Assembly: GCA_022750435.1 (NCBI GenBank)
Contig: JAKIVS010000001.1
Span: 1-64,000, forward strand
DNA length: 64,000 nt
Origin: Thermoplasmata archaeon
GTDB taxonomy: Archaea; Thermoplasmatota; Thermoplasmata; Lutacidiplasmatales; UBA184
Direction of reading: 5' to 3'
Each line of letters opens with the position of its first letter. The first letter of the stretch is position 1. The notes under the pieces were generated by a model, which made no database searches, was not told the DNA's origin, and saw only the letters and a program-made list of their open reading frames with translations. Shown one piece after another: positions 18,652 through 27,751 of this stretch. The position numbers and the translations under genes were made by a program.

Positions 18652-19947
18652 ATGGTGTACGAGTTCCGGCTCCCCGACATCGGGGAGGGGGTCGCCGAAG
18701 GCGAGGTCGTCAAGTGGTTCGTCAAGGCCGGGGATACGATCCGCGAGGACGCACCGCTCGTCTCGGTCCTGACGGACAAGGCGAACGTCGAGATCCCGTC
18801 CCCGAAGTCCGGCACGGTCGTTGCGCTCCACGCCCAGGAAGGAGAGAAGGTCAAAGTCGGGGGCCTCCTCGTCACCATCGAGGTTGCGGGAAGCGGAGCG
18901 ACGGCGGCGCCGCCCGCGGGCCCGGTCCCTGCCGCACCCGCCCCGCCCTCCCAGGAATCGGCCACCGGGCCTCCGGCCGCGACGTCCCCACCGGCCGCCG
19001 CCACCGGTCGCGTGCTCGCCGCACCGTACGTGCGCCGCCTCGCCTCGGAGCGGGGAATCGACCTCGCTACCGTGACCGGTACCGGACCGGGCGGGCGGGT
19101 CACCGAAGCGGACCTGACCGCCCCCTCCGCTCCCGCGCCGGCGTCCCCTCCGGCTCCCGCTGCGCCGACCCCGTCGACGGAGCGCCCGGCCACACCGGCA
19201 ACCCCGGCGAAACCGAGCCTCGCCTCCGTCTCGAACGACGCCGAGTTCGAGCGCATCCCGATCCGCGGCGTTCGTCGGGTCATCGCCGAGCACATGACCG
19301 AGGCGACCCACCGAGCCGCCCACTTCACCTATGTCGAGGAGGTCGACGTGACCGAACTCGTCCGCCTCCGCGACCACATGGCGAAGCACGTCGAGAAGAA
19401 TGCGGTCAAGCTCTCCTACCTGCCGTTCGTGGCCAAGGCGATCGTCGCCGGGCTGCGTTCCCAGCCATGGATGAATGCCCGGATGGACGACGAGCACCAG
19501 GAGCTCCACGTCTACAAGGACGTCCACATCGGGATCGCGACCGCCGCTCCGGAAGGGCTGATCGTTCCCGTCGTCCGCAACGTCGAGTCGAAGAGCATCG
19601 CGAAGCTCGCCCGCGAGATCCAGGAGCTCGCGGAGCGGGGCCGGGCCGGCAAGCTCACGCGCGCGGAGCTGACCGGAGGCACCTTCACGATCACGAGCCT
19701 CGGCGCGCTCGGCGGGGTCATGGCGACGCCGATCCTGAACTACCCGGAGGTCGCCATCCTCGGGGTCCACCGGATCGTCCGGCGGCCCGTGTACCTCCCC
19801 GACGGCACGATCGCTCCGGCGCAACTGATGAATCTCTCGGTCTCCCTCGACCACCGGGTCCTCGACGGGATCGTCGGGGCCCAGTTCCTTCACGTGGTCA
19901 AGGGCCATCTCGAGGACCCGCACCAGCTGTTCGCCGAACTGGCATGA
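18652..19947 (+). CDS. 2-oxoacid dehydrogenase E2, dihydrolipoamide acyltransferase
   Basis: 431 residues in three parts. The lipoyl domain (1-80) has its lipoylation site in VLTDKANVEIPSP near K43. A Pro/Ala-rich linker leads to the peripheral-subunit-binding domain near 122-160 (APYVRRLASERGIDL...GRVTEADL). A second linker precedes the catalytic domain (205-431) with SVSLDHRVLDGIVGAQ near 398 (HxxxDG). It forms the complex core and transfers acyl groups to CoA. It begins 6 nt after E1beta, and its stop overlaps the second E1alpha start. Confidence 0.95.
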   Translation: MVYEFRLPDIGEGVAEGEVVKWFVKAGDTIREDAPLVSVLTDKANVEIPSPKSGTVVALHAQEGEKVKVGGLLVTIEVAGSGATAAPPAGPVPAAPAPPSQESATGPPAATSPPAAATGRVLAAPYVRRLASERGIDLATVTGTGPGGRVTEADLTAPSAPAPASPPAPAAPTPSTERPATPATPAKPSLASVSNDAEFERIPIRGVRRVIAEHMTEATHRAAHFTYVEEVDVTELVRLRDHMAKHVEKNAVKLSYLPFVAKAIVAGLRSQPWMNARMDDEHQELHVYKDVHIGIATAAPEGLIVPVVRNVESKSIAKLAREIQELAERGRAGKLTRAELTGGTFTITSLGALGGVMATPILNYPEVAILGVHRIVRRPVYLPDGTIAPAQLMNLSVSLDHRVLDGIVGAQFLHVVKGHLEDPHQLFAELA

Positions 19948-20993
19948 CCGACGCTCCCGCCCTCGTCCCGCTCGACTACTCGGCGCACACGCTCGGGGAG
20001 CTTCTCGGTCCCGAGTGGAGCGACTCCCTCGTCCGGGCCTTCCGATGGATGACCCTCGCCCGGGTGCTGGACGGACGCATGCTGGCGCTCCAGCGTCAGG
20101 GGCGAATCGGGTTCTATGGGCCGGCGACCGGCCAGGAGGCGGTCAGCGTGGGGGCGGCGCTCTCGATCGGGCCGACCGACTGGGTGTTCCCGGGACTCCG
20201 CGAGCAGCTCGTCGCGCTCGCCCGGGGCCACTCCCTGACGACCTACATGCACCACCTGTTCGCCGACGACCGGGATCCCGCCCGCGGTCGCCAGATGCCG
20301 TGCCATCCGAGCGCCCGCGAGGTTCGGTACGTCTCGATGTCGTCGGTCATCGGGACGCAGGTCACCCAGGCGGTCGGCCTCGCCTACGGCCTGAAGCTCC
20401 GGGGCGACCCGTCGGTGGCGCTCGCCTTCTTCGGGGACGGGGCCACGAGCGCGAACGACTTCCACGCCGGCGCGAATCTCGCCGCCGTCTGGAACGCACC
20501 GGTCGTGCTGTGCTGCACGAACAATCAGTGGGCGATCTCGGTGCCGGTCGAGCACCAGACCGCCGTGGCGACGCTCGCGGAGAAGGCGAAGGCGTACGGC
20601 TTGCCCGGCGAGCGCGTCGACGGGACGGACATCGTCGCGGTCACCTCGCGCCTCCGGTCGGCCGTCGCCCGCGCGCGTTCCGGCGAGGGACCGTCCCTCC
20701 TCGAGTTCGTGGTGTACCGGATGACGCCGCACTCCAGCTCCGACGACCCGACCCGCTACCAGTCGGCGGACTGGATGGCCCGGGCCCGGGCGCGCGACCC
20801 GTACCTCCGGCTCGAGGGATTGCTGCGGACCCTCGGGCTCGCCGACGACGGGTCGGTCGCGGCGTGGCGCGAAGAGTCGGACGCGTCGGTCCGGGCGGCG
20901 ATCGCCGAGGCCGAGGCGGCCCCGTCCCCGGTTCCGGAGTCGCTCCTCACCGACGTGTTCGAGTCCGTCGATGGACGCCCCGCACCGTCTTAG
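19944..20993 (+). CDS. 2-oxoacid dehydrogenase E1 component, alpha subunit (copy 2)
   Basis: 349 residues and clearly paralogous to the first E1alpha. The ThDP motif is GDGATSANDFHAGANLAAVW with CTNN. It differs where substrate contacts lie: GRQMPCHPS replaces GRQMPNHYG, so the branched-chain-type active-site His context is lost or shifted. The loop GPHSTSDDP is MTPHSSSDDPTRY here. ATG 19944 overlaps the E2 stop (ATGA); the ORF-track start at 17586 is inside E1alpha copy 1. No second E1beta is present, so it must share E1beta, act as a homomeric enzyme, or modulate the complex. E3 follows after 30 nt. Confidence 0.9.
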   Translation: MTDAPALVPLDYSAHTLGELLGPEWSDSLVRAFRWMTLARVLDGRMLALQRQGRIGFYGPATGQEAVSVGAALSIGPTDWVFPGLREQLVALARGHSLTTYMHHLFADDRDPARGRQMPCHPSAREVRYVSMSSVIGTQVTQAVGLAYGLKLRGDPSVALAFFGDGATSANDFHAGANLAAVWNAPVVLCCTNNQWAISVPVEHQTAVATLAEKAKAYGLPGERVDGTDIVAVTSRLRSAVARARSGEGPSLLEFVVYRMTPHSSSDDPTRYQSADWMARARARDPYLRLEGLLRTLGLADDGSVAAWREESDASVRAAIAEAEAAPSPVPESLLTDVFESVDGRPAPS

Positions 20994-21023
20994 CCTCGGC
21001 CGACTCCCTCGCGCCGAGGCACC

Positions 21024-22469
21024 ATGGCGGGAACGTACGCCCGACAGACCGACCTCCTCGTCATCGGCGGCGGACCCGGCGGGTACGTCGCCGCGATCCG
21101 GGCCGGCCAGCTGGGAGTCAAGACGCTCCTCGTCGAGAAGGGCGAACTCGGCGGCGAATGTCTCAACCGCGGCTGCATCCCCTCGAAGGCCCTGATCCAC
21201 GCCTCGATTCTCTACCACTCTCTGCGAACGGAGGGTCCGGAGATCGGTGTGACCGCCGAGGGCCTCCACTTCGACCTGGCGACCGCGAACAGGTGGAAGT
21301 CGACGGTCGTCGCGAAGGAGCGTAGCGGCGTCGCCGCCCTGCTCAAGTCGGCCGGCGTGCAGGTCCTCTTCGGCGAAGCGCGATTCACCGGCCCGACCTC
21401 GGCCGAACTCACCGCGCCAGATGGTGGGCGGGAGCGGATCGATTTCAAGTCGGCGATCGTGGCGACCGGCGCCATACCGTCGGTGATCCCGGGGTTCGAG
21501 CCGGACGGGGACCGGGTGGTCACCGCCGAACAATTGCTGAACTGGACCACCCTCCCGGCCTCGGTCCTGGTGCTCGGAGGCGGCGTCAGTGGCTGCGAGC
21601 TCGGCGAGTTCCTCGCTCGGGTCGGCGTCGCCGTCACGATCGTAGAGCTGATGCCCCAGTTGCTCCCGGGACTCGACGCCGACCTCTCGAACGAGCTCCG
21701 CAAGACCCTCGAGACGCTCGGGGTGACGCTCCACCTCGGGACCAAGGCGTCGAAGCTCGTGCGCTCCGCGACCGGCGTGCACCTAACGGCCGAGGGTCCC
21801 GCGGGGCCGGTCGAGCTCGATGCGGAGAAGCTGTTCTTAACCATCGGCAAACGCCCGGCGACCGCGGACCTCGGACTCGAGGAGGCGGGCGTCCAAGCCG
21901 AGGGAAAGGCCGGGTTCCTCGCGCGCAACGACCGCATGCAGACGAACGTCGCGACGATCTTCGCGGTAGGGGATGTCGCCCGACCGCCGATGCTCGCGCA
22001 CAAGGCGTACCGCGAGGGGGTTGTGGCCGCCGAGGTGGTCGCCGGCCGTCCGACCCGCTACCAACACCAGTGCGTCCCGTCGGTGGTGTTCACCACTCCG
22101 GAACTCGCGAGCGTTGGTTCCACCAGCGCCGAAGCGACCGCAGCCGGGCGGCACCCCCGGGAGGTCCGCTTCCCGTTCGCCGCCCTCGGCCGGGCCCACG
22201 CCGCCCACGCGACGAACGGGTGGCTCAAGCTCGTCGGCGACGACGCGACCGGACTTCTGCTGGGAATCCAAGCGGCGGGGGAGTCGGTCGGGGAGTTCGT
22301 CGCGGAGTCGGCCCTCGCCATCGAGATGGGCGCCACCGTCCGCGACCTCGCTATGACGATCCACCCGCACCCGACTTTCTCCGAGACCCTCCAAGAGGCG
22401 GCCCTGCTGTGGCTCGGGGAGCCGTTCCACGTGGCCCGGAGGCCGACGGGTGGCGCTCGCAGTACGTGA
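21024..22469 (+). CDS. lpdA: Dihydrolipoamide dehydrogenase (E3)
   Basis: 481 residues. The FAD motif is VIGGGPGGYVAAIRAGQLG near residue 12, and the redox-active disulfide is GGECLNRGCIPSKAL near 50 (usual GGTCLNxGC). The NAD motif is VLGGGVSGCELGEFLARVG near 182, the second FAD contact is TIFAVGDVA, and the C-terminal active-site His-Glu is IHPHPTFSETLQEA near 452. It reoxidises the lipoyl groups of E2 with NAD. It is co-transcribed with E1/E2, and LipB starts within its last 20 nt. Confidence 0.95.
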   Translation: MAGTYARQTDLLVIGGGPGGYVAAIRAGQLGVKTLLVEKGELGGECLNRGCIPSKALIHASILYHSLRTEGPEIGVTAEGLHFDLATANRWKSTVVAKERSGVAALLKSAGVQVLFGEARFTGPTSAELTAPDGGRERIDFKSAIVATGAIPSVIPGFEPDGDRVVTAEQLLNWTTLPASVLVLGGGVSGCELGEFLARVGVAVTIVELMPQLLPGLDADLSNELRKTLETLGVTLHLGTKASKLVRSATGVHLTAEGPAGPVELDAEKLFLTIGKRPATADLGLEEAGVQAEGKAGFLARNDRMQTNVATIFAVGDVARPPMLAHKAYREGVVAAEVVAGRPTRYQHQCVPSVVFTTPELASVGSTSAEATAAGRHPREVRFPFAALGRAHAAHATNGWLKLVGDDATGLLLGIQAAGESVGEFVAESALAIEMGATVRDLAMTIHPHPTFSETLQEAALLWLGEPFHVARRPTGGARST

Positions 22470-23118
22470 GTGGGGCCGGACCGACTACCCCGATGCCCTG
22501 ACCCGGATGCGCGCGCTCCGGTCCGAGCGGGCCCGTGGGCTCGCCCCGGACACGTTGATCCTCACGGAGCATGCGCCGGTCGTGACGGTCGGCGTCGGCG
22601 GGGCCGACCTCACCGCGCTCCCGTCGGACCTTCCCATCGTCCATGTGGAGCGCGGCGGGCTCGCCACCTACCACGGGCCCGGTCAGCTGGTGGGGTATCC
22701 GATCGTCGACCTGCGAGCGCGAGGACAGGACGTCCGCCGGTTCGTCCACGACGTCGAGGAGGTCGTGTCCTTGGGGGTGCGACCGCTGGGGATCGAGGCG
22801 GGACGCGTCCCGGGGAAGCGGGGGGTCTGGGTCGACGGCCAGCGAAAGATCGCCTCGGTCGGGGTCGCGGTCGAAGAGTGGGTGACGTTCCATGGGTTCG
22901 CGCTGAACGTCTCCCCCGACCTCGCCGTGTTCGCGCAGTTCGAGCCCTGCGGTCTTCCGGGACGGGTCATGACCTCCGTCGCCGCGGAGCTCGGTCGACC
23001 GGTCTCCCTGGACGAACTCGTCCCGTCGGTGCGCGCCGCGTGGGAGACCGTGTTCGGCGCGGCGTACGTCCGCGGAGCGGCCGACGCTTCTCGCTCCGAG
23101 CTCCGCGCATCGGCATGA
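22450..23118 (+). CDS. lipB: Octanoyltransferase LipB
   Basis: 222 residues of the LipB family. Motifs are VERGGLATYHGPGQLVGYPI near residue 66, the catalytic Lys in DGQRKIASVGVAV near 136, and Cys in FEPCGLPGRVMTSV near 170. It transfers octanoyl groups to the lipoyl domain, the first step of lipoylation of the E2 encoded two genes upstream. The GTG start overlaps the lpdA stop, and its own stop overlaps the next ATG. Many Thermoplasmatota rely on LplA-type ligases, so LipB here is notable. LipA is not in the window. Confidence 0.92.
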   Translation: MALAVREWGRTDYPDALTRMRALRSERARGLAPDTLILTEHAPVVTVGVGGADLTALPSDLPIVHVERGGLATYHGPGQLVGYPIVDLRARGQDVRRFVHDVEEVVSLGVRPLGIEAGRVPGKRGVWVDGQRKIASVGVAVEEWVTFHGFALNVSPDLAVFAQFEPCGLPGRVMTSVAAELGRPVSLDELVPSVRAAWETVFGAAYVRGAADASRSELRASA

Positions 23119-24050
23119 GCGGCCCCGGACGCCGGCCGCGACTCCTCCTGGTCGGAGGAGGAGGCGGACTGCTGGGTCGCGCGGTGCTCGAGGAGTTCGC
23201 GCCGACGTGGTCGATCCGTTCGGTCCATCGCCACCCCGTCGAACGGGAGCGCGCTCTTGGCGTCGAGTGGGTCGCGGCCGATGTGGGAGCGCTCGCCGAT
23301 TGGACGCCGGCGCTTCGGGAGGTCGACGCGGTCGTCAATCTGGCGTGGTATCGGTGGGGCTCCGACGGTCGGTTTCGCGCGCTCGAAGCCGGACTCGAGC
23401 GGATGCGGGTCGTGGCCGAGACGAGGGGAACACCGTTTGTCCAAGTGAGCGTCCCCCCGGCCCCCGCATCTCTCGAGGCGGGGATTCCGTACCTCACGTA
23501 CAAGCGGAGGTTCGACGGGGCGGTCCGCTCCGGCCGCTCCCCGTTCGCCGTAATCCGGCCCACGCTGATGTTCGCTCCGGGCGATGTCCTCCTCGGCACG
23601 ATGCTGCGGCAGATCCGTCGCTACCCAATCTTCCCGATGTTCGGCGACGGTGCCTACCACCTCAGTCCCATCGCGGCCTCGGACGTGGCCCGGGCGATCG
23701 AGCGCGCAGCGCGAACGCCCCCGAATGCGACGATCGACCTCGGGGGGCCGGTGTCCTACCGGTACCGGGACCTCACGGACCGGATGTTCGCTCTCCTCGC
23801 GAAGCGACCGCGGTATTGGCACCTGGGCCGCCGCGGCGCCGTCGGTCTCGCCCGTCTCCTGCAGCGGATCGGCTCCACGCTCCTGTACGCCTACGAGGTG
23901 GAGTGGCTGCTGTCGGACACGCTCGCGCTTCCGCCCTCGTCGTTCCTGGAGGGTCCGCTCGCGCGCGTCGAGCCCTACTTGCGGGCCGAAACCGAACGGG
24001 TGACCGGGCGACCCGCCCCCGAGCTCGGCCCCATGGGTCCGAAGGGGTAG
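23115..24050 (+). CDS. NAD(P)-binding SDR / epimerase-like protein
   Basis: 311 residues, extended/atypical SDR with a Rossmann start LLVGGGGGLLGRAVLEEF near residue 11, VNLAWYRWGSDG in place of the usual NLAG, a YLTYKRRFD segment near 120 that supplies the YxxxK catalytic pair, and VIRPTLMFAPGD. The C-terminal half resembles complex-I NDUFA9-like/nucleoside-sugar epimerase relatives. ATG 23115 overlaps the lipB stop (ATGA), so it belongs to the 2-oxoacid dehydrogenase operon, but its role there is unknown. The ORF-track start at 22470 lies in lipB. Confidence 0.8.
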   Translation: MSGPGRRPRLLLVGGGGGLLGRAVLEEFAPTWSIRSVHRHPVERERALGVEWVAADVGALADWTPALREVDAVVNLAWYRWGSDGRFRALEAGLERMRVVAETRGTPFVQVSVPPAPASLEAGIPYLTYKRRFDGAVRSGRSPFAVIRPTLMFAPGDVLLGTMLRQIRRYPIFPMFGDGAYHLSPIAASDVARAIERAARTPPNATIDLGGPVSYRYRDLTDRMFALLAKRPRYWHLGRRGAVGLARLLQRIGSTLLYAYEVEWLLSDTLALPPSSFLEGPLARVEPYLRAETERVTGRPAPELGPMGPKG

Positions 24051-24057
24051 GTTTAAG
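24051..24057 (+). promoter_or_regulatory. TATA-like box for the HsdR-N-like gene
   Basis: GTTTAAG lies about 30 nt upstream of ATG 24084 and immediately after the preceding stop codon. It separates this gene from the operon before it and predicts a leaderless transcript. Confidence 0.5.
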
Positions 24058-24083
24058 CCACCGTCCCGACCATCAAATCCCCG

Positions 24084-25037
24084 ATGGAAGCGGCCGACCT
24101 TACGCGGCGAATGAACGAGTTCTACCAGGTCGGGAGCGAGGTGCTCCGCGACGTCCAAGACATCACCGACCAGCAGATCAAGCACTGGATCGTCAATCCG
24201 TTCCTGATCACGCTCGGCTGGGACCCGCACGACAAGAAGCAGGTGTACCTCGACTTCCCGATGAAAACCGACCACGGCCACGCCGACTACGCCCTCCTCG
24301 ATCCCAGCGGCCGCCCGAGGCTGATTCTCGAGGTCGGCACGGGCGACAAGATGGAGGAGAAGGCGCAAGAGGCCGGCAAGAAGGCGAAGGCGGTCGGCGC
24401 CCCATTGGCCCTGCTGACGAACGGACAGGAGTTCTCGCTCTGGTACATCGGCGGCGACGAGCCGGCGACCCCGCTGTTCGTCCTGCCGCTCAAGGAGCTC
24501 GCGGAGAACGCGGAGGCCCTCCTCGGCCTGACGGTCGAGTACCGCCTGAGCGACACGGGCATCAACCAGCTGCGCAAGAGCGCGATCCGTCTCGCCGTCC
24601 TCCAGATGCTGGAGGAGAACTCGGAGAAGACGTTCGACGCGATGGTCAACTGGGTTCAGTCCCAGGTGGCGCCGGGCGCGCTCGACGAGACCACCGAGCA
24701 GGCGATCCGGGACGCCACGATGATCTGGCTCACCGAGGAGCACCTCACGATGCCGGCGTTCTCGGGCGCGGCCGAGGCGAAGCGGCCCCACGAGCTGCGG
24801 CCGACCACGGCGCGCGACTGGGAGTCGTTCCCGAAGGGCCCGAACGGGACGTTCCAGTACAAGTACGACGCCACGAAGACGCTCGACCTCCGGAATACCC
24901 CGAAGGAGGTCAAGGCGGCGCTGCGGGTCCAGGGACTCCGGACCCCCACGGCCACCTCGTTCGGCGGGTTCTACTACTCCCTCCGGCAGCGCGCCGGCCT
25001 CCCCACGAACACGGGCGGCTCGGCCGAGTCCCGGTAG
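24084..25037 (+). CDS. Solo HsdR N-terminal-like (type I restriction R, nuclease-like) protein
   Basis: 317 residues. The first 165 match the HSDR_N layout: an N-terminal helix, IKHWIVNPFLITLGWDP, HADYALLD with the first acidic residue, RPRLILEVGTG with the second, then PLALLTNGQEFSLWYI. In active PD-(D/E)xK nucleases the second acidic residue is followed by x-Lys; here it is E-V-G, so the catalytic Lys is missing or moved. Residues 165-317 are a charged helical region of unknown type with FGGFYYSLRQRAGLP at the end. No helicase domain, HsdM or HsdS is nearby. It may be an inactive nucleic-acid-binding relative or a regulatory protein. Confidence 0.7.
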   Translation: MEAADLTRRMNEFYQVGSEVLRDVQDITDQQIKHWIVNPFLITLGWDPHDKKQVYLDFPMKTDHGHADYALLDPSGRPRLILEVGTGDKMEEKAQEAGKKAKAVGAPLALLTNGQEFSLWYIGGDEPATPLFVLPLKELAENAEALLGLTVEYRLSDTGINQLRKSAIRLAVLQMLEENSEKTFDAMVNWVQSQVAPGALDETTEQAIRDATMIWLTEEHLTMPAFSGAAEAKRPHELRPTTARDWESFPKGPNGTFQYKYDATKTLDLRNTPKEVKAALRVQGLRTPTATSFGGFYYSLRQRAGLPTNTGGSAESR

Positions 25038-25188
25038 GGCGCGGGAGACCCCTCCCGCACCGTCCCGACGGGGGAATCCGCCCGAGCGCGGATAGCCCCC
25101 GGACGATGGTGCGTGGAAGCCCACGGGTGCGGTCCCGGTCCCTCGCCGGGGCCCTCGCGTCGTGCCGGAATTGACGGTTCGGCCGAGT

Positions 25189-25196
25189 CTTTAAAG
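25189..25196 (+). promoter_or_regulatory. TATA-like box of the thermopsin gene
   Basis: CTTTAAAG lies about 30 nt upstream of ATG 25223; GATATAC about 20 nt upstream is a weaker alternative. The 185-nt gap before it shows no other feature. Confidence 0.5.
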
Positions 25197-25222
25197 AGGG
25201 GATATACGTCAGCCCCCTCGCC

Positions 25223-27751
25223 ATGAAGCTCGGCTTGCGAAGTTTGGGGATTGTCGTCGTGGCCGTCGCCGCAGTGATGCTGTTGCCCGCCTTCTCGACG
25301 GGGTTTGCCGGGGCGACCACGCAGGTCGTTCCGACGGCCGTGGCCCCGTCCACCGATGGGGCCGTTCATATCGCTCCCTCCGCGTCCGCCGCGCTCGTCG
25401 CCCACGCCCTCGCCGTCGCCAAGTCGGAGGGAATCCCCTCCACCGACCTGTTCCTCCCCAACGTGCACGGCGCCGCCTCCATTTCGGGCGGGGTCGTCCA
25501 ACCCCTGTACACCTCGGCCCCCGCGCCGATGGGGCTCGGGTACTTCGGGACACACGTCATCCACGGCGCCAACTTCGGGATGGTCAGCTACTACCCGAGC
25601 ATCGAGGGCGCGGTCACGCTCAACAGCGTCGACCCGTACTACCTTGCGTCGTCCTCGCCGGACATCTTCACGATGCAGCTCAACACGGTCCTCACGCACG
25701 TGACCGTGCTCGGCAACACGTCCGGCCAGTTCTGGATTCAGAACGTCCCGCTCTACTTCGCGGCAAGCCACACGCTCGCGATCGAGGACAACATCTGGAA
25801 CTTCAGCGCCCCCGGCGCAGCGATGCAGGTCAACACGCTGCACAGCTACGACGGGAACCTCATCCCCGGGGTGTTCTACTACGCCGTCGGTCCGGCCTGG
25901 AACATGCCGATGCCGTTCACCGTCCATCTCTACAACAATGCGACGGTGTTGAACAACCGCCCGACGGTGTTCTTCAACTACTCGATCACGACGTCGAACG
26001 GCTCGGTCATCGCGGGGTCGTACGACAAGGTCGAGTTCAACTCGGCGGTCCACCCAACGCACCCGGCGGCGAACCCGGTGTTCCAGGTCGACGGGAAGCA
26101 GTACAACGCGTTCGGCCTGCTGAACGACGCCGAGATCATGCTGGGGGGACCGGGCGGCGGTTCCACGACGACCCTCCTGAGCATCAACGCGACGATGGGG
26201 CTCTGGACGCTCGCCAACCACTCCAGCACCTACGTGGCGGTGCCATCGGCCTACAGCTTCGGAACCGACACGGGAGAGACGTCCGAGGGGATCGCCGAAT
26301 GGACTCCCGGCGTGACCAACCCGATCGCGGTGCTCGGCTCGGGCCCCTCGCTGCTCCAGCCCCTGTGGGGCGTCGTGGGCGCCGTCGCAGGGTCCATCAA
26401 GGAGACGTTCACGCTGACGCCCTCCAACGCCTTCGTCTTCGCGAACCAGGGGCCGACCTGGAATCTGAACACCGCCGCCTGGGCGCCGGTCCCGCCGAGC
26501 GGGGTCGCGACCTACGAACTGAGCCCGCATTCGTACAGCTTCGACTTCCTGCTGTCCGACTACAAGCCGGTCCGGATATCCGTCTCCTCGCCGACGACGG
26601 CCACGGTGACGCTGGCCGCCGACGCGAAGCTCGGGGTGTACACTCCGTTGTGGGCCTGGGATAGTGGACAGCTGGCCGCGATTTCGCAACCCGGTGGGTT
26701 GGGAACGGTGGCGCACCCGTACGTCCTCGACTCGAACTCCGTCGGGATGCTGAGCCCGCTGTTCGGCGAGTTCAACGACTTCTACTACCCCGTGTTCCCG
26801 GGCATCTCGATCGCGAACTCGAACGCGTACGTGACGGCGGCGAACTTGCCGGACTTCGCGGTGGCGTACACTCTGCCGGCCGAGGCGCTCTCCAGCGCGC
26901 ACTTCGGTTCGCCGTACACGAACAACCTCGGGCTGCAGTTCTACAACGACACCCATATCTCGCTGGTCAGCAACCCCCAGCTCACCGGCTGGGCGTTCAA
27001 CGGGAACGCGTACATCTCGAGCGTTCTGTTCTGGAACACGAGCGACAGCCTGATCGCCGGCAACGGGTTCCAGGTCCAGAGCATCGGCGCGATGCTCTCG
27101 GGCGGAACGAACAACGTCGTCTGGGGGAACGTCTTCACCGCCGCGACGACGACGGCCGCGAACCCGGCCACGATCCAGTACGGGACGTCGCAGAACGGTC
27201 TCCAGGAGTTCGAGTCGGGGGACCGGATCTACAACAACGAGTTCCTGACCCCGGTCCCGGCCGTCACCCCGCCGTTCAACCTCTACACCGGAGCGCCCAC
27301 GCTCTGGCTGGACCGGTGGAACGTGACTCCGCAGCCGGCCTCGGTCGTCCACATCGTGAACGGCTGGCACCTCGCGGGCAACATCCTCGGGATGGCGGTC
27401 CAATCGGGCAATTACTGGGCGAACTACGGAACGGCGCAGAACCCGTACGGCGTGCTCCCGTACACGGACAGCGGCGGGATCTTCCTGGGCGGCGACGCGG
27501 ACCCCCTGGTCCTCGTCACGCTCCACCGCATCGTGTTCACGGAGTCCGGTCTGCCGCCGACGACCCCGTGGTCGGTCACCATCAACGGGTTCCTGCAGAC
27601 CTCCGCCTCCAACGTGATCACGTTCTGGGAGCCGAGCGGCGCCCTCTACGCGTACGCGGTTGGCCCGGTGAGCGGGTTTACGGCGACCCCGAGCACGGGG
27701 GCGGCGTGGGTCCACGGCGGGCCCACGAACGTCGGAATCACCTGGACCTAA
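25223..27751 (+). CDS. Thermopsin family (peptidase A5) secreted acid protease
   Basis: 842 residues. A signal peptide covers about 1-30 (LGIVVVAVAAVMLLPAFSTGFAGA). The thermopsin core follows: PAPMGLGYFGTHVIHGANFG near residue 100, QLNTVLTHVTVLGNTSGQFWIQNV, and NSYTF-like NHSSTYVAVPSAYSFGTDTGETSEG near 330-355. The second half contains beta-helix-like repeats and ends with FTESGLPPTTPWSVTING, a short module common in Thermoplasmatota surface proteins. There is no C-terminal membrane anchor, so release into the medium is likely. Thermopsins work at low pH, hence the inference of an acidic habitat. It is a single gene with its own promoter. Confidence 0.88.
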   Translation: MKLGLRSLGIVVVAVAAVMLLPAFSTGFAGATTQVVPTAVAPSTDGAVHIAPSASAALVAHALAVAKSEGIPSTDLFLPNVHGAASISGGVVQPLYTSAPAPMGLGYFGTHVIHGANFGMVSYYPSIEGAVTLNSVDPYYLASSSPDIFTMQLNTVLTHVTVLGNTSGQFWIQNVPLYFAASHTLAIEDNIWNFSAPGAAMQVNTLHSYDGNLIPGVFYYAVGPAWNMPMPFTVHLYNNATVLNNRPTVFFNYSITTSNGSVIAGSYDKVEFNSAVHPTHPAANPVFQVDGKQYNAFGLLNDAEIMLGGPGGGSTTTLLSINATMGLWTLANHSSTYVAVPSAYSFGTDTGETSEGIAEWTPGVTNPIAVLGSGPSLLQPLWGVVGAVAGSIKETFTLTPSNAFVFANQGPTWNLNTAAWAPVPPSGVATYELSPHSYSFDFLLSDYKPVRISVSSPTTATVTLAADAKLGVYTPLWAWDSGQLAAISQPGGLGTVAHPYVLDSNSVGMLSPLFGEFNDFYYPVFPGISIANSNAYVTAANLPDFAVAYTLPAEALSSAHFGSPYTNNLGLQFYNDTHISLVSNPQLTGWAFNGNAYISSVLFWNTSDSLIAGNGFQVQSIGAMLSGGTNNVVWGNVFTAATTTAANPATIQYGTSQNGLQEFESGDRIYNNEFLTPVPAVTPPFNLYTGAPTLWLDRWNVTPQPASVVHIVNGWHLAGNILGMAVQSGNYWANYGTAQNPYGVLPYTDSGGIFLGGDADPLVLVTLHRIVFTESGLPPTTPWSVTINGFLQTSASNVITFWEPSGALYAYAVGPVSGFTATPSTGAAWVHGGPTNVGITWT

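Noticed and set aside
17059-19923. 954-aa minus-strand ORF
   Set aside because: It is antisense to the 2-oxoacid dehydrogenase genes, whose catalytic motifs are intact on the plus strand.
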